NCBI RefSeq assembly: GCF_030123505.1
Contig: NZ_CP126115.1
Coordinates: 132,501-196,500, forward strand
From: Neobacillus sp. YX16
Lineage (GTDB): Bacteria > Bacillota > Bacilli > Bacillales > Cytobacillaceae
Direction: 5' to 3'
Length of the DNA stretch: 64,000 nucleotides
Notes under the pieces: generated by a model
Database searches by the model: none
The model's input: only the letters and a program-made list of their open reading frames with translations
What the model was told of the DNA's origin: nothing
Shown here: positions 1 through 12,309 of the stretch, one piece after another
Layout: the number at the start of each line of letters is the position of its first letter
How positions within the stretch are numbered: position 1 is the stretch's first letter
Position numbers and translations under genes: made by a program

Positions 1-407
<407 letters not shown>

Positions 408-484
408 ATTTTTAAAGGCGAACTCGTTTTACAACTTCTTCTGAAATTATCTAGTTTTGAGGGAATGATACCTCAACAAAATAG

Positions 485-600
<116 letters not shown>

Positions 601-606
601 AAAAAA

Positions 607-638
607 AAGCACAACCTTAATAGGGTTGTGCTTTTTGT
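607..638 (+). terminator. rrn operon terminator
   Basis: AGCACAACC and GGGTTGTGCT form a strong stem around a short TTAATA loop, followed by a T-run. It lies a few bases after the 5S gene and ends the rRNA operon. Confidence 0.93.
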
Positions 639-668
639 ATTGTCCGAAAGGACAATAATCTCACTGCG

Positions 669-815
669 GTGGTACTTCTGGAGGAAAACGGTAATAAATA
701 GGAGTTATTCGTGCCCATACGGTGACACATTTTGAAAAAACGGTAACGAATAGCAGCCATTCGTGCCAATGGTAGGATACTTTTAAAGAAAATGGTAACG
801 AATAATTCATTTTCT
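669..815. repeat. Degenerate 52-bp tandem repeat (about 2.5 to 3 copies)
   Basis: The motif YGGTAAYRAATA recurs at 689, 741 and 793, exactly 52 bp apart. The first two copies continue into a shared ATTCGTGCC segment. Units are preceded by a purine-rich stretch (GGAGGAAAA, TTGAAAAAA, AAAGAAAA). No convincing gene is present: a minus-strand open frame here has no recognisable domain and seems a by-product of the repeat. The rest of the 638-1100 interval holds an inverted repeat near 874-896 (GAATCAAAG/CTTTGATTC) followed by T's when read on the minus strand, and nothing else that I recognise. Confidence 0.6.
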
Positions 816-1086
816 AACCTTTGGGAAATTCTCCAAAGTGAATCCCTTGAATAGACCTTTTTTATAAAAAGAAGAATCAAAGCCACTCTTTGATTCCTTC
901 ATCAAAGGATTTTTGGTACACAAGGTAACCAAAACATCATTTTGATTCCCTCCGCACAAACTTTCTAGCACTCAGGGTAACCAAAGCCCCTATTTAGGTA
1001 CTATCCAACCCAACTAATTTCCTAAAAACAAATTTAACAGGTTTCACGTCTGCGAAATATGGAGAAAATCATTAGTAGCATGTTGT

Positions 1087-1135
1087 TTGCAACTACATAA
1101 AATTTTCAGTATAATTAAAGTCAAATATAGTCAAA
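1087..1135 (+). promoter_or_regulatory. SigA promoter with CtsR operator upstream of ctsR
   Basis: TTGCAA at 1087-1092 and TATAAT at 1110-1115 are separated by 17 bp. Just downstream is a tandem heptad AGTCAAA-TAT-AGTCAAA (1119-1135), which matches the known CtsR box (RGTCAAA-NAN-RGTCAAA). CtsR bound here would block initiation, so the ctsR-mcsA-mcsB-clpC operon is most likely autoregulated and induced by heat or protein stress. Confidence 0.9.
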
Positions 1136-1151
1136 GTCAGGGGGTGCGAAG

Positions 1152-1613
1152 ATGAGAAACATCTCCGATATTATTGAAAGGTATTTGAAGCAAGTGTTAG
1201 AAATGAGTGAACTGGAGCATGTTGAAATAAAGCGAAGTGAAATAGCTGACAAATTTCAATGTGTCCCTTCACAAATCAATTACGTCATTAATACGCGCTT
1301 TACCATTGAACGAGGATATATCGTAGAAAGTAAACGTGGAGGAGGAGGGTACATCCGAATCATGAAGGTTCAGTCCCATGATTTAGTTGACCTAATTGAT
1401 CATTTACTGTCACTCTTTGATAAACGTATTGCACAATCTACGGCAGAAGATGTTATTTATAGACTTGTACATGAGGAGATAATCACAAAACGAGAAGCAA
1501 AAATTATGCTTAGTGTTATTGATCGTTCTGTCCTCTATATTGATCTTCCATTCCGAGATGAATTAAGAGCAAGAATGTTGAAAGCGATGTTAACATCATT
1601 GAAATATAAATAA
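1152..1613 (+). CDS. ctsR: CtsR, repressor of class III stress genes
   Basis: Dimeric winged-helix repressor of clp genes. The 153-aa length is that of the family. The N-terminal helix-turn-helix is followed by the diagnostic glycine-rich wing RGGGG at residues 62-66; the arginine in this wing is the one known to be phosphorylated by McsB in relatives. The C-terminal half is the dimerisation domain. The start is set by a strong AGGGGGTG ribosome-binding site six bases before the ATG. It is the first gene of the ctsR-mcsA-mcsB-clpC operon and has a CtsR box in its own promoter, implying autoregulation. Confidence 0.97.
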   Translation: MRNISDIIERYLKQVLEMSELEHVEIKRSEIADKFQCVPSQINYVINTRFTIERGYIVESKRGGGGYIRIMKVQSHDLVDLIDHLLSLFDKRIAQSTAEDVIYRLVHEEIITKREAKIMLSVIDRSVLYIDLPFRDELRARMLKAMLTSLKYK

Positions 1614-1643
1614 TATATACCAGCTAGAGAGGTGAAATGAAAG

Positions 1644-2192
1644 ATGATTTGCCAGGAATGTAATCAAAGACCTGCTGCACTCCATTTTACAAAGATCATC
1701 AACGGTGAAAAAACCGAAGTAAATCTTTGTGAAAAATGTGCCCAAGAAAAGGGCGAGATGTTCATGTTTACAGGAGGATCCGGCTTTACCTTTAATAACC
1801 TATTAGCAGGTTTATTAAATATCGATTCGACTGTTCAAAAGCAAAATCAAAATACCTTTCATCAGGAAGAAGTTCTTCAGTGTAGTGGTTGTTCGATGAC
1901 GTTTCCACAATTTATTAAAGTGGGGCGTTTCGGATGTGCACATTGCTATGAAACCTTTAAGGAACAGCTGCCGCCGGTCTTAAAGCGGCTTCATAGTGGT
2001 AATTGGGCCCATAGCGGTAAAATACCAAAGAGAATCGGTGGAAGTATTCACCTTAAAAAGCAAGTTGAAAATCTTAAAAGTGAATTAAAAGAGTTAATTC
2101 AACAAGAGGAATTTGAAAAGGCTGCTCAGATTCGAGATGAAATTCGTACACTCGAAAAAGGCTTACCAGGCAGCCGTAAGGGAGGGGAATAA
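1644..2192 (+). CDS. mcsA: McsA, zinc-binding activator of McsB arginine kinase
   Basis: Adaptor that binds and activates the protein-arginine kinase McsB and takes part in CtsR inactivation and stress sensing. The 182-aa protein has four CxxC pairs (Cys3/6, 29/32, 80/83, 98/101), forming two zinc sites. A C-terminal UVR motif lies at about residues 140-175 ([13 protein letters not shown]), a coiled hairpin also found in UvrB and ClpC. It is the second gene of the clpC operon. Its stop lies two bases before the GTG start of mcsB, which suggests translational coupling. Confidence 0.96.
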   Translation: MICQECNQRPAALHFTKIINGEKTEVNLCEKCAQEKGEMFMFTGGSGFTFNNLLAGLLNIDSTVQKQNQNTFHQEEVLQCSGCSMTFPQFIKVGRFGCAHCYETFKEQLPPVLKRLHSGNWAHSGKIPKRIGGSIHLKKQVENLKSELKELIQQEEFEKAAQIRDEIRTLEKGLPGSRKGGE

Positions 2193-2193
2193 C

Positions 2194-3267
2194 GTGTCGC
2201 TTGAACGCTTTATCAATCAAGCAGTCAGCTCGTGGATGAGCGAGGAGGGACCTGATTCAGATATTGTCCTTAGTTCCCGAATCCGTTTAGCCCGAAACTT
2301 TGAAAACTTTAAATTTCCAACATTATTTTCACACGCAGAAGCAAAGTCCATTATTAAAAAAATGGAAGATATACTGCAAGAATCAAATTTTACAAAGTTT
2401 GGACAAATGGAACTACTAAAAATTGATGAAATACAGCCTCTTCAAAAAAGGGTTTTAGTAGAAAAGCATTTGATTAGCCCTAATTTAGCAGAAGATTCAC
2501 CATATGGAGCCGTTCTATTAACCGAAAACGAAGAAGTTAGTATTATGATAAATGAAGAGGACCACATTCGTATTCAATGTTTGTTTCCTGGACTTCAGCT
2601 AACGGAGGCGTTGGAGGCAGCGAATGAGGTAGATGATTGGCTTGAAAGCCACATTCACTTTGGGTTCGATGAAAAACACGGTTATCTAACAAGCTGCCCC
2701 ACAAATGTGGGTACGGGTCTTCGGGCATCTGTCATGATGCATTTGCCGGGCCTTATCTTGACCCAGCAAATCAATCGTATCATTCCAGCAATCAACCAAC
2801 TGGGATTAGTTGTTAGAGGAATCTATGGCGAGGGGAGTGAAGCGCTCGGAAATATATTTCAAATCTCCAATCAAATTACTCTAGGAAAATCTGAAGAAGA
2901 TATCTGTCGTGACCTTAAAGGTGTAGTAAGTCAGTTAATTTCACAAGAAAGGTCCGCTCGTGAAGCATTACGCAAAACTTCGAACATACAATTAGAAGAC
3001 AGAGTGTTTCGATCTTATGGTGTATTATCCAATTGCAGGATTATTGAAACAAAAGAGGCTGCAAAATGCCTATCTGATGTTCGCCTAGGAATTGATATGG
3101 GTTATATTGATCATTTGCCTAAGAATATATTAAATGAATTAATGATATTAACACAGCCTGGTTTCCTGCAGCAGTACGCAGGCGGGCATTTAAGAGCAAA
3201 TGAAAGAGATATAAGACGAGCAGCTTTAATTCGAGAGCGACTAAAAATGGAGCAAGATAAAAGGTGA
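2194..3267 (+). CDS. mcsB: McsB, protein-arginine kinase
   Basis: Phosphorylates arginines on CtsR and on misfolded proteins, marking the latter for ClpCP degradation. It is a phosphagen-kinase fold protein of 357 aa: SSRIRLARN at residues 27-35 and the catalytic cysteine loop [13 protein letters not shown] with Cys168. I chose the GTG at 2194, which gives MSLERFINQ as in relatives and has GGAGGGG seven bases upstream. An ATG at 2113 is in frame but lies inside mcsA without a ribosome-binding site. Confidence 0.96.
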   Translation: MSLERFINQAVSSWMSEEGPDSDIVLSSRIRLARNFENFKFPTLFSHAEAKSIIKKMEDILQESNFTKFGQMELLKIDEIQPLQKRVLVEKHLISPNLAEDSPYGAVLLTENEEVSIMINEEDHIRIQCLFPGLQLTEALEAANEVDDWLESHIHFGFDEKHGYLTSCPTNVGTGLRASVMMHLPGLILTQQINRIIPAINQLGLVVRGIYGEGSEALGNIFQISNQITLGKSEEDICRDLKGVVSQLISQERSAREALRKTSNIQLEDRVFRSYGVLSNCRIIETKEAAKCLSDVRLGIDMGYIDHLPKNILNELMILTQPGFLQQYAGGHLRANERDIRRAALIRERLKMEQDKR

Positions 3268-3280
3268 GGAGGAATGGAAT

Positions 3281-5722
3281 ATGATGTTCGGCCGTTTTAC
3301 TGAAAGAGCTCAGAAGGTATTAGCTTTAGCACAAGAGGAAGCAATCAGACTTGGACACAACAATATTGGGACTGAGCATATCCTACTAGGTTTAGTCCGT
3401 GAGGGAGAGGGCATTGCTGCCAAAGCACTTTATGGACTTGGATTAGGTGCAGAAAAAATCCAAAAGGAAGTAGAATCGTTAATCGGGAAAGGGCAGGAAG
3501 CATCCCAAACGATTCACTATACCCCAAGGGCAAAAAAGGTAATCGAATTATCAATGGATGAAGCACGAAAATTAGGCCATTCCTATGTTGGAACTGAGCA
3601 TATACTGCTCGGCCTAATTCGTGAAGGAGAAGGTGTTGCTGCAAGAGTTCTAAATAATCTTGGAGTAAGCTTAAATAAAGCACGTCAACAGGTATTGCAA
3701 TTACTAGGAAGTAATGAGTCAGGCGGGCACCAGGGAGGGGCATCTGTAAGTGCGAATACTCCAACCCTTGACAGCCTTGCTAGAGATCTGACTGCAATTG
3801 CTAGAGAAGGAAGTTTAGATCCGGTTATTGGAAGAAGTAAGGAAATCCAGCGGGTTATAGAGGTATTAAGCCGCCGTACAAAAAACAACCCAGTATTAAT
3901 TGGTGAACCAGGTGTAGGTAAAACAGCGATTGCTGAAGGTCTTGCACAGCAAATTGTGAATAATGAAGTTCCAGAAATTCTCCGTGATAAGCGGGTTATG
4001 ACTTTAGATATGGGAACAGTAGTAGCTGGTACTAAATATCGTGGTGAATTTGAAGATCGTTTAAAAAAGGTAATGGATGAAATCCGCCAAGCTGGTAATA
4101 TCATTCTCTTTATTGATGAGTTACACACATTAATTGGAGCAGGGGGAGCAGAAGGCGCTATTGACGCTTCAAACATCTTAAAACCATCCCTTGCCCGTGG
4201 AGAGTTACAATGTATCGGTGCAACCACTCTTGATGAATATCGAAAATATATTGAAAAAGATGCGGCGTTAGAACGACGCTTCCAGCCAATCCGTGTAGAT
4301 GAACCAACGGCTGAAGAGTCCGTCCGGATATTAGAAGGTCTTCGTGATCGTTATGAAGCCCATCACCGCGTTTCCATTACAGACGAGGCAATTGAAGCAG
4401 CTGTAAAGTTGTCTGATCGCTATATTTCTGACCGTTTCCTTCCAGATAAAGCGATTGACTTAATTGATGAAGCAGGTTCAAAGGTTCGCTTACGTTCTTA
4501 TACGACGCCTCCAAATTTAAAAGAGTTAGAAGTGAAGCTTGAAGAGGTCCGTAAAGAAAAGGATGCGGCAGTTCAGAGCCAAGAGTTTGAGAAGGCTGCC
4601 TCTCTAAGAGATACAGAACAGCGTCTTCGTGAGCAGCTAGAAGAGACTAAGAAAACGTGGAAAGAAAAGCAAGGAAAAGAAAATAGTGAGGTTACCGTTG
4701 AGGATATTGCAAGTGTGGTTTCAAGCTGGACGGGAATTCCTGTCTCGAAGCTTGCTCAAACAGAAACGACAAAATTGCTTAATTTAGAAGAACTCTTACA
4801 TTCCCGTGTGATTGGACAGGAGGAAGCGGTTAAGGCTGTGTCAAAAGCAGTACGCCGGGCAAGAGCAGGCTTAAAGGATCCAAAACGTCCAATTGGCTCT
4901 TTTGTTTTCCTTGGTCCTACTGGTGTAGGGAAAACCGAATTGGCTAGGGCGCTTGCTGAGGCGATGTTTGGTGATGAGGATGCTATGATTCGCATCGATA
5001 TGTCTGAATATATGGAGAAGCACTCTACTTCTCGTTTGGTTGGATCTCCTCCAGGATATGTTGGATATGAAGAAGGCGGCCAACTAACTGAAAAGGTAAG
5101 AAGAAAGCCATACTCTGTAATTCTGCTTGATGAAATTGAAAAGGCACATCCTGATGTGTTTAATATATTATTGCAAGTCCTTGAAGATGGCCGCTTGACG
5201 GATTCTAAAGGCAGAACTGTCGATTTCCGCAATACAGTGCTCATTATGACTTCAAACGTGGGAGCAGAAGCATTAAAACGTAACAAGTATGTTGGCTTTA
5301 ATATTCAAGATGGAGAACAGAATTATAAGGATATGAAGGGCAAGGTCATGGAAGAATTGAAAAAAGCCTTCCGTCCAGAATTCTTAAACCGTATTGATGA
5401 AATTATTGTCTTCCATGCATTAGAGAGAAAGCATTTAGAAGAAATTGTTACACTGTTGTCTGATCAGCTGGTAAAACGTCTAAAAGAGCAGCATATTTCT
5501 CTAGAATTAACGGAAGCCGCAAAGGGTAAAATCTCTGTAGAAGGCTACGACCCAGAGTACGGTGCACGTCCATTACGCAGGGCTATTCAAAAGCATATTG
5601 AAGACCGTCTCTCTGAAGAACTGTTAAGAGGTACAGTATTAACAGGTCAGCATGTTATAATTGATGTTGATAATGGTGAATTCTTAGTTAAAACGGCTGA
5701 AAAAACGCCTCTAGCTAAATAA
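3281..5722 (+). CDS. clpC: ClpC, AAA+ unfoldase of the ClpCP protease
   Basis: Hsp100 unfoldase that feeds substrates, including arginine-phosphorylated ones, to ClpP. The 813 aa carry two Clp_N repeats (about 1-145), a first AAA domain with Walker A GEPGVGKT at 208-215, a middle UVR-type coiled coil near 420-455 and a second AAA domain with GPTGVGKT near 544-551. The ClpP-docking tripeptide VGF is near residue 670. It starts [10 protein letters not shown] as in B. subtilis. Last gene of the CtsR operon, with a terminator just downstream. Confidence 0.98.
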   Translation: MMFGRFTERAQKVLALAQEEAIRLGHNNIGTEHILLGLVREGEGIAAKALYGLGLGAEKIQKEVESLIGKGQEASQTIHYTPRAKKVIELSMDEARKLGHSYVGTEHILLGLIREGEGVAARVLNNLGVSLNKARQQVLQLLGSNESGGHQGGASVSANTPTLDSLARDLTAIAREGSLDPVIGRSKEIQRVIEVLSRRTKNNPVLIGEPGVGKTAIAEGLAQQIVNNEVPEILRDKRVMTLDMGTVVAGTKYRGEFEDRLKKVMDEIRQAGNIILFIDELHTLIGAGGAEGAIDASNILKPSLARGELQCIGATTLDEYRKYIEKDAALERRFQPIRVDEPTAEESVRILEGLRDRYEAHHRVSITDEAIEAAVKLSDRYISDRFLPDKAIDLIDEAGSKVRLRSYTTPPNLKELEVKLEEVRKEKDAAVQSQEFEKAASLRDTEQRLREQLEETKKTWKEKQGKENSEVTVEDIASVVSSWTGIPVSKLAQTETTKLLNLEELLHSRVIGQEEAVKAVSKAVRRARAGLKDPKRPIGSFVFLGPTGVGKTELARALAEAMFGDEDAMIRIDMSEYMEKHSTSRLVGSPPGYVGYEEGGQLTEKVRRKPYSVILLDEIEKAHPDVFNILLQVLEDGRLTDSKGRTVDFRNTVLIMTSNVGAEALKRNKYVGFNIQDGEQNYKDMKGKVMEELKKAFRPEFLNRIDEIIVFHALERKHLEEIVTLLSDQLVKRLKEQHISLELTEAAKGKISVEGYDPEYGARPLRRAIQKHIEDRLSEELLRGTVLTGQHVIIDVDNGEFLVKTAEKTPLAK

Positions 5723-5743
5723 ACCTATTTTTTTCCGAACAAC

Positions 5744-5788
5744 AAAAAGAGGTACACGATACTAGTTTGACCGTGTACCTCTTTTTGT
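5744..5788 (+). terminator. Terminator after clpC
   Basis: A 15-bp stem (AAAAAGAGGTACACG with its complement) around a 13-base loop, ending in a T-run. The A-run before the stem would also let it work on the minus strand. It separates the stress operon from radA. Confidence 0.92.
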
Positions 5789-5812
5789 ATTTATAGTCAG
5801 GAGTAGATAGAT

Positions 5813-7195
5813 ATGGCAAAACGAAAGACGAAGTTTATGTGTCAGGACTGTGGGTATGAATCTCCGAAGTGGATGGGAAAATGTCCAGGCTGCGGAGCAT
5901 GGAACAAAATGGTGGAGGAAGTTGAAGTAACTGGCGGGAATCGTAGAGGAGCCTTCGCTCATTCTCAAGGTGGGTCTACACTATTAACTAAACCAACACC
6001 TATTACAGCTATTGAAACATTGACTGAACCGAGGATTCTTACTGATATGAATGAGCTAAATCGTGTGTTAGGCGGCGGAGTGGTTAAGGGATCGCTGGTA
6101 TTAATCGGTGGAGATCCTGGTATTGGAAAATCAACGCTGTTGTTACAGGTATCATCACAGCTTGCGAATAAAGGGAATCAGGTCTTATACATATCCGGTG
6201 AGGAATCTTTGAGGCAGACGAAGCTTCGTGCTGAAAGACTTGGGATAAAATCTGAGAATCTCCTCGTCTATTCGGAGACCAATTTGGAAGAAATCAATCG
6301 AACCATTGAAGAGACTAATCCAAGCTTTGTTATAATTGATTCAATTCAAACTGTTTTTCATCCGGAAGTAACCTCTGCGCCTGGGAGTGTTTCACAGGTT
6401 CGTGAGTGTACCTCAGAATTAATGAGAATAGGGAAAACAAAGGGCATCGCAATTTTTATTGTTGGTCATGTAACAAAAGAAGGTTCTATTGCAGGACCAA
6501 GGCTGCTTGAGCATATGGTAGATACCGTACTCTATTTTGAAGGGGAAAGGCACCATACCTACCGGATTCTACGGGCAGTAAAGAATCGTTTTGGATCAAC
6601 CAATGAAATGGGTATTTTTGAAATGAAAGAATTTGGACTTGATGAAGTGGCAAATCCTTCAGAAATTTTCCTCGAAGAGAGATCGCAAGGTGCTGCTGGA
6701 TCAACGGTGGTCGCCTCAATGGAAGGCACCCGTCCAGTACTTGTAGAAATCCAAGCTCTAATTTCTCCGACAAGCTTTGGAAATCCAAGGAGAATGGCAA
6801 CGGGGATTGATCATAATCGAGTTCCTTTATTAATGGCAGTCTTAGAAAAGAGAATGGGGCTATTACTTCAAAATCAAGATGCCTATCTTAAGGTGGCAGG
6901 GGGAGTCAAGCTGGATGAGCCAGCCATTGATTTAGCGATTGCCGTAAGTATCGCTTCAAGCTTCCGTGACAAACCAACAAGAGCAACGGATTGTATTATT
7001 GGCGAGGTGGGATTAACGGGAGAAGTAAGACGTGTCTCTAGAATTGAACAGCGAGTGCAGGAAGCCGCGAAGCTGGGTTTTGAACGGGTTATACTGCCTG
7101 CCAATAATTTAAGCGGCTGGCAAGGTCCGAAAGGTGTAGAACTCATCGGCGTGTCCACTGTAGCTGAAGCTTTAAAAGCAGCGTTGGGAGTGTAA
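5813..7195 (+). CDS. radA: RadA (Sms), recombination helicase-like ATPase
   Basis: RecA-related ATPase that extends heteroduplex during recombination and repair and functionally interacts with DisA. The 460 aa have an N-terminal C4 zinc finger (Cys10, 13, 24, 27), Walker [10 protein letters not shown] at 100-108, the RadA signature KNRFGST near residue 258 and a C-terminal Lon-protease-like domain without protease function. It is followed three bases later by disA, the conserved Bacillus pairing. Confidence 0.97.
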   Translation: MAKRKTKFMCQDCGYESPKWMGKCPGCGAWNKMVEEVEVTGGNRRGAFAHSQGGSTLLTKPTPITAIETLTEPRILTDMNELNRVLGGGVVKGSLVLIGGDPGIGKSTLLLQVSSQLANKGNQVLYISGEESLRQTKLRAERLGIKSENLLVYSETNLEEINRTIEETNPSFVIIDSIQTVFHPEVTSAPGSVSQVRECTSELMRIGKTKGIAIFIVGHVTKEGSIAGPRLLEHMVDTVLYFEGERHHTYRILRAVKNRFGSTNEMGIFEMKEFGLDEVANPSEIFLEERSQGAAGSTVVASMEGTRPVLVEIQALISPTSFGNPRRMATGIDHNRVPLLMAVLEKRMGLLLQNQDAYLKVAGGVKLDEPAIDLAIAVSIASSFRDKPTRATDCIIGEVGLTGEVRRVSRIEQRVQEAAKLGFERVILPANNLSGWQGPKGVELIGVSTVAEALKAALGV

Positions 7196-7198
7196 TAC

Positions 7199-8272
7199 AT
7201 GGATAATAGAAAGCTGGGTGAACAAACCGTAAGTGAAGTTTTACAATTTCTTGCCCCTGGTACACCAATTCGTGAAGGAATTGATAATGTATTAAGGGCG
7301 AATACAGGCGGGCTTATTGTTGTTGGTTACAATGATAAGGTCAAAAGTATTGTAGATGGCGGTTTTCAAATAAATTGCCCTTTTTCGCCAAGTTACCTTT
7401 ATGAGTTAGCAAAAATGGACGGTGCAATCATCCTTAATGAACTAGGTAATACTATACTTTTTGCGAATGCCCAACTGGTTCCGGACTCTGAAATTTCTGC
7501 CTCGGAAACAGGGATGCGGCATCGAACTGCTGAAAGAGTGGCTAGGCAGACGAAGGCACTTGTTATAGCTATTTCTCAAAGGAGAAACGTGATAACCCTA
7601 TATCAAGGGAATTTTCGTTATGCGCTTAAAGATATATCTGTGATCTTAACGAAGGCGAATCAGGCCATTCAAATGCTCGAAAAGTATAAAGAAGTACTTG
7701 GGCGGAGTATTGCCAGTTTAAGTATCCTAGAGTTTGAAGAATCTGTTACCTTTAATGATTTTCTTCTGGTCCTTCACCGATTTGAAATGGTTCTTAAAAT
7801 TAAAAATGAACTTATAACCTACTTAAATGAATTAGGTACAGAGGGCAGGCTTATTCGCCTGCAGATGAATGAAATTTTGACAGATTTAGAAGAAGAGACA
7901 TCTAATATCATCAAGGATTATTCGTTTGATCGCAATGTCAAGGCGAGGGATGTCCTCAAACGAATGCAGGTTTTAACGAGCAATGGGGCATTAGAGGATA
8001 TCGCCATCTTGAAATTAATGGGTTATCAAGGTTATATACCGCTAGATGAAAATAAACAACCAAGAGGTTATCGGATACTTAATAAAATCCCCCGCCTGCC
8101 GATTGTTATCATTGAAAATATCATTACAAGCTTTGGCGGGTTTTCAAAAATTATTTCAGCCACTGTTGAAGAATTAGATGATGTGGAGGGAATTGGCGAA
8201 ATCCGTGCAAAAAAAATTAAAGAAGGCTTAAAATTAATCAAAGAGCGATTATATACGGAACGTCAAATATAG
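7199..8272 (+). CDS. disA: DisA, DNA-scanning diadenylate cyclase
   Basis: Makes cyclic di-AMP from two ATP while scanning DNA; synthesis is lowered at branched recombination structures. The 357 aa have an N-terminal DAC domain with the DGA motif at 74-76 and RHRT at 107-110, a helical spine, and a C-terminal helix-hairpin-helix region (about 290-350) for DNA binding. Start codon three bases after the radA stop. All key catalytic motifs are intact, so it should be active. Confidence 0.97.
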   Translation: MDNRKLGEQTVSEVLQFLAPGTPIREGIDNVLRANTGGLIVVGYNDKVKSIVDGGFQINCPFSPSYLYELAKMDGAIILNELGNTILFANAQLVPDSEISASETGMRHRTAERVARQTKALVIAISQRRNVITLYQGNFRYALKDISVILTKANQAIQMLEKYKEVLGRSIASLSILEFEESVTFNDFLLVLHRFEMVLKIKNELITYLNELGTEGRLIRLQMNEILTDLEEETSNIIKDYSFDRNVKARDVLKRMQVLTSNGALEDIAILKLMGYQGYIPLDENKQPRGYRILNKIPRLPIVIIENIITSFGGFSKIISATVEELDDVEGIGEIRAKKIKEGLKLIKERLYTERQI

Positions 8273-8456
8273 AGTTTATATAGATAAACAGCATGTTTAC
8301 AATTGATTGACAGAGATTTTTCCCAGTGCTACCCTATGAATGAAAATATATAAAGTTTATTTTCAGGTTTTAAAACTTACCGTTTGCTAAAAATAATCAA
8401 TAAACAAAGGTTTCAATTTTGGGAATATGTTTATAATGAGTAGAGGAGGTGAAGGA

Positions 8457-9551
8457 ATGTTAAAACGTATTGTGCAAGCATGTTTTCTCATTACCGGAGG
8501 TACGCTTGGAATATTATTGATCCCGCAATTACTAAAATTAATAAAATTTGATGACATTCCAATAATCAGTAACTCATATGCAACGGCTATTATAGGTGCA
8601 ATTATTTTCTATCTTATTACTTTTTGGGCAGTAGATTATGTACTGGAGTTTATTAAATGGGCGGAAGATTCACTGGTGAAAATCCCTGTAACAGATGTGA
8701 TTTTTGGCAGTATAGGATTAATTTTTGGTTTATTAGTAGCCTTTTTAATTGGTTTTGCTCTAAATGCTGTTCAAGTACCTATTCTTAATGCTGTCGCGCC
8801 TATTTTGCTGACATTATTATTTGGATACCTAGGATTTCAGGTTGGATTTAAGAAAAGGGATGAGTTATTAAATCTCTTTGGCAGCCGCGGGAAGAAGAAG
8901 TCCGGTGAAGAGGATGCGGAAAAGTCTGAGGGACAATCACTAAAGATCCTCGATACGAGTGTAATTATTGATGGCCGCGTAGCAGATATTTGCCAAACAG
9001 GATTTTTAGAAGGAACGATTGTCATTCCTCGCTTTGTACTAGAGGAATTACAGCATATTGCTGATTCATCTGATGTGTTAAAGCGAAACCGCGGGAGACG
9101 TGGCTTGGATATTTTAAATCGAATTCAAAAGGAACTTGCGATTAAAGTAGAAATTTATGAAGGCGATTTTGATGAAATTCAAGAAGTAGACAGCAAGCTG
9201 GTGAAACTAGCTAAGATCACGAATGGCATGCTTGTTACGAATGACTTTAATCTTAATAAAGTATGTGAATTACAGAACGTTTCTGTATTAAATATTAATG
9301 ATTTAGCCAATGCAGTTAAACCAGTAGTATTGCCTGGTGAGGAGTTATCCGTACAGGTGATTAAGGATGGTAAGGAATATCACCAAGGTGTAGCCTATCT
9401 TGATGATGGAACGATGATTGTTGTGGAAGAGGGCAGAGAATATATCGGAAAGAGAATAGACGTTCTGGTTACGAGTGTTCTTCAGACATCAGCAGGAAGA
9501 ATGATATTTGCAAAACCAAAGTTACTGGAAAAAAGCGCACTAGGAAGCTAG
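8457..9551 (+). CDS. yacL: YacL, membrane PIN-TRAM domain protein
   Basis: Membrane-anchored putative ribonuclease. The 364 aa show four hydrophobic segments in the first 140 residues, then a PIN nuclease domain beginning at the [11 protein letters not shown] segment with its acidic residues, and a C-terminal TRAM RNA-binding domain. I chose ATG 8457 because AGGAGGTGA lies directly upstream; an in-frame ATG ten codons earlier has no such site. The family is conserved at this position in Bacillus but its substrate is not established. Confidence 0.9.
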   Translation: MLKRIVQACFLITGGTLGILLIPQLLKLIKFDDIPIISNSYATAIIGAIIFYLITFWAVDYVLEFIKWAEDSLVKIPVTDVIFGSIGLIFGLLVAFLIGFALNAVQVPILNAVAPILLTLLFGYLGFQVGFKKRDELLNLFGSRGKKKSGEEDAEKSEGQSLKILDTSVIIDGRVADICQTGFLEGTIVIPRFVLEELQHIADSSDVLKRNRGRRGLDILNRIQKELAIKVEIYEGDFDEIQEVDSKLVKLAKITNGMLVTNDFNLNKVCELQNVSVLNINDLANAVKPVVLPGEELSVQVIKDGKEYHQGVAYLDDGTMIVVEEGREYIGKRIDVLVTSVLQTSAGRMIFAKPKLLEKSALGS

Positions 9552-9574
9552 AAAGAATAGATTGGAGATTTATT

Positions 9575-10264
9575 ATGGCTTATCAAGTCATTATACCTGC
9601 TGCAGGTCAAGGGAAGAGGATGGGCGCAGGGAAAAATAAGCTTTTATTAGAGTTAAATAGTATTCCTGTATTCATTCATTCACTAAAGGTTTTTGAGGAA
9701 GATGAGCTATGTGATGGAATAATCTTAGCCATTCACCCACAGGACGAAGCTGAATTTAATTCCCTTTTGAAGGAGCATGGAGTGAAGAAGGTGCTTGAAT
9801 TAGTTCCAGGAGGGAAAGAGCGTCAGGATAGCATTTATAATGCCTTGAAGACAGTAAAGACTGATGGGATAATTCTTGTTCATGATGCGGCTCGTCCTTT
9901 TATTCTCAAGGAACATATTCACCGATTACTAGATACAGCACAAGAAACAGGTGCAGCAATCATTGGAGTGCCAGCAAAAGATACCATGAAAACAGTACGT
10001 GATAACGTAGTAATGGCAACTGTCGAAAGGTCTAGCTTGTGGGCTGTACAAACCCCACAAGCTTTTCGTTTTTCCCTATTGTATAAGGCATACGAACAGG
10101 CAGAAAAGGATGAATTTATCGGTACGGATGATTCTAGTTTGGTAGAGCGAATCTCTTATCCAGTTACAATGGTCGAGGGGGATTATGATAATATCAAGCT
10201 TACGACACAGGAAGATCTATTTTTTGCACAAGCAATTTTACAGAAAAGACAAGGGAGTTTTTGA
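9575..10264 (+). CDS. ispD: IspD, MEP cytidylyltransferase
   Basis: Third step of the non-mevalonate isoprenoid pathway: joins CTP and methylerythritol 4-phosphate. The 229 aa contain the nucleotide-binding loop [10 protein letters not shown] near residues 8-17 and the HDAARPF segment. It is followed by ispF, with only two bases between stop and start, so the two pathway enzymes are translationally coupled. Confidence 0.96.
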   Translation: MAYQVIIPAAGQGKRMGAGKNKLLLELNSIPVFIHSLKVFEEDELCDGIILAIHPQDEAEFNSLLKEHGVKKVLELVPGGKERQDSIYNALKTVKTDGIILVHDAARPFILKEHIHRLLDTAQETGAAIIGVPAKDTMKTVRDNVVMATVERSSLWAVQTPQAFRFSLLYKAYEQAEKDEFIGTDDSSLVERISYPVTMVEGDYDNIKLTTQEDLFFAQAILQKRQGSF

Positions 10265-10266
10265 AT

Positions 10267-10743
10267 ATGTTTCGTATTGGACAAGGCTTTGATGTACATC
10301 AATTAACGGAGGGTCGACCGCTGATTATTGGCGGCATTACCATCCCATATGAAAAAGGACTGCTGGGACACTCAGATGCAGATGTTTTATTACATACGGT
10401 AGCGGATGCATGTCTTGGAGCTATTGGAGAAGGTGATATTGGCAGGCATTTTCCTGATACAGATCCAAACTTTAAAGATGCAGATTCAGCTAAATTGATG
10501 GAGCATGTGTGGCAGCTTGTCAAAGATAGAGGATATGAGCTTGTTAATGCAGATTGTACAATCATCGCACAAAAGCCTAAAATGGCACCCTATATTCAGC
10601 AAATGAAAGTGAGAATTGCTGAATTACTTAATGCTTCTCCTGAACAAATCAATGTGAAGGCGACAACGACAGAAAAGCTAGGCTTTACTGGCCGTGGTGA
10701 AGGAATTGCCTCACAAGCGGTAGTTTTACTAAAAAGGAATTAA
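10267..10743 (+). CDS. ispF: IspF, MEcPP synthase
   Basis: Cyclises CDP-methylerythritol phosphate to MEcPP in the MEP pathway; trimeric zinc enzyme. 158 aa, as in B. subtilis. Metal ligands Asp9 and His11 in GFDVHQL, and His43, are present, with [10 protein letters not shown] and the C-terminal [13 protein letters not shown] signature. The ATG at 10267 gives MFRIGQGF; a TTG two codons earlier would overlap ispD and matches the family less well. Confidence 0.96.
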   Translation: MFRIGQGFDVHQLTEGRPLIIGGITIPYEKGLLGHSDADVLLHTVADACLGAIGEGDIGRHFPDTDPNFKDADSAKLMEHVWQLVKDRGYELVNADCTIIAQKPKMAPYIQQMKVRIAELLNASPEQINVKATTTEKLGFTGRGEGIASQAVVLLKRN

Positions 10744-10814
10744 ATTCTTTATTGCTGAAATACACAATGGTAAAATAAATCAGATATAGAAAATCAACGG
10801 TATACGGAGGCATA

Positions 10815-12275
10815 ATGATGTCAAATGAAGTTCGTGTAAGGTATGCTCCAAGTCCTACTGGACATTTACATATTGGGAATGCCCGTACTGCATTATTTAA
10901 TTATTTGTTTGCACGCAATCAGGGTGGTAAATTTATTATCCGGATTGAAGATACAGATAAGAAGCGGAATATTGCTGGCGGAGAAGAAAGCCAATTAAAA
11001 TACCTTAAATGGCTGGGTATGGATTGGGATGAAAGTGTGGATGTCGGCGGTGAATATGGACCTTATCGACAGTCAGAGAGAAATGATATTTATCAAACCT
11101 ACTACAATCAATTATTAGAAAATGGTCATGCCTATAAATGTTATTGTACAGAAGCAGAAATCGCAGCAGAACGGGAAGAGCAGACTGAAAGAGGCGAAAC
11201 TCCTCAATATTCTGGAAAGTGCCGTCATCTAACTGCTGAGGAACGTGCAAAATTAGAAAGTGAAGGCCGCGAGCCGAGTATTCGAATCATCGTACCAGAA
11301 GGGAAAACTTACACCTTCGAGGATATGGTAAAAGGGACTGTTTCCTTTGAGTCGGAAGGAATGGGCGATTGGGTCATCATCAAAAAGGATGGAACGCCAA
11401 CTTATAATTTTGCGGTAACGGTTGATGATTACTTAATGAAAATTTCGCATGTCCTTCGTGGAGATGACCATATATCCAACACGCCTAAGCAGTTAATGGT
11501 ATATGAAGCCTTAGGCTGGGAGCCGCCGATTTTTGGTCACATGACACTAATCGTGAATGAAAGCAGAAAGAAGTTAAGCAAACGGGATGAATCTATTATT
11601 CAATTTATCGAACAATATGAAGAATTAGGCTATCTGCCAGAGGCTTTGTTTAACTTTATTACATTACTAGGCTGGTCACCAACAGGTGAAGAGGAGCTAT
11701 ACTCTAAAGAGGACTTTATTGAAATTTTCGATGCCAATCGCTTATCAAAATCCCCGGCTTTATTTGATACAAATAAGCTGACATGGATGAACAATCAATA
11801 TATGAAGAAGATAGAGGTTGATCGAGTATTGGAGCTATCCATGCCACATCTAGTAAAAGCTGGAGTGTTAAGTGAGAGCTTGACGGATGAAGAGCATGAG
11901 TGGGCAAGAGGTTTAGTTAGTTTGTTACAGGAAAAAATGAGCTTCGGTGCAGAGATTGTTGAGCTTTCGGATATGTTTTTTAAAGAAGAGGCAGAATACG
12001 AAGAGGATGCTAAGGAAGTATTAACAGGAGAAACAGTTCCTGAAGTACTTAAGGCTTTTGCTGAGGAGCTAGAGAAACTAGACAACTTTAAAGCCGGTGA
12101 AATTAAAGCGGCGATGAAGGCAGTTCAAAAATCCACCGGTCAAAAGGGAAAAAATTTGTTTATGCCGATTCGTGCAGCTGTTTCAGGTCAAACACATGGT
12201 CCAGATTTACCTCAGGCTATTGAACTTTTAGGAAAAGGAAAAGTTCTAAATAGAATTCAAAAAATTATTGGTTAA
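10815..12275 (+). CDS. gltX: Glutamyl-tRNA synthetase
   Basis: Class I synthetase that charges tRNA-Glu; in organisms with GatCAB it usually also mischarges tRNA-Gln. The 486 aa have the HIGH-type motif HLHIGN near residue 17 and KLSKRDES as the KMSKS motif. A GGAGG site lies a few bases before two consecutive ATG codons; the first is annotated. Followed by the T-box leader of cysE-cysS. Confidence 0.97.
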   Translation: MMSNEVRVRYAPSPTGHLHIGNARTALFNYLFARNQGGKFIIRIEDTDKKRNIAGGEESQLKYLKWLGMDWDESVDVGGEYGPYRQSERNDIYQTYYNQLLENGHAYKCYCTEAEIAAEREEQTERGETPQYSGKCRHLTAEERAKLESEGREPSIRIIVPEGKTYTFEDMVKGTVSFESEGMGDWVIIKKDGTPTYNFAVTVDDYLMKISHVLRGDDHISNTPKQLMVYEALGWEPPIFGHMTLIVNESRKKLSKRDESIIQFIEQYEELGYLPEALFNFITLLGWSPTGEEELYSKEDFIEIFDANRLSKSPALFDTNKLTWMNNQYMKKIEVDRVLELSMPHLVKAGVLSESLTDEEHEWARGLVSLLQEKMSFGAEIVELSDMFFKEEAEYEEDAKEVLTGETVPEVLKAFAEELEKLDNFKAGEIKAAMKAVQKSTGQKGKNLFMPIRAAVSGQTHGPDLPQAIELLGKGKVLNRIQKIIG

Positions 12276-12309
12276 CATTTGAACAAATATGTAATATAGT
12301 AATGGATAT

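Noticed and set aside
617..886. Minus-strand open frame of 89 codons after the rrn terminator
   Set aside because: It runs over the 52-bp repeats and the T-rich terminator, has no family resemblance and no convincing ribosome-binding site.
3345..4227. Long antisense frames within clpC
   Set aside because: Shadow frames in a highly conserved coding sequence, with no start signals or domains.
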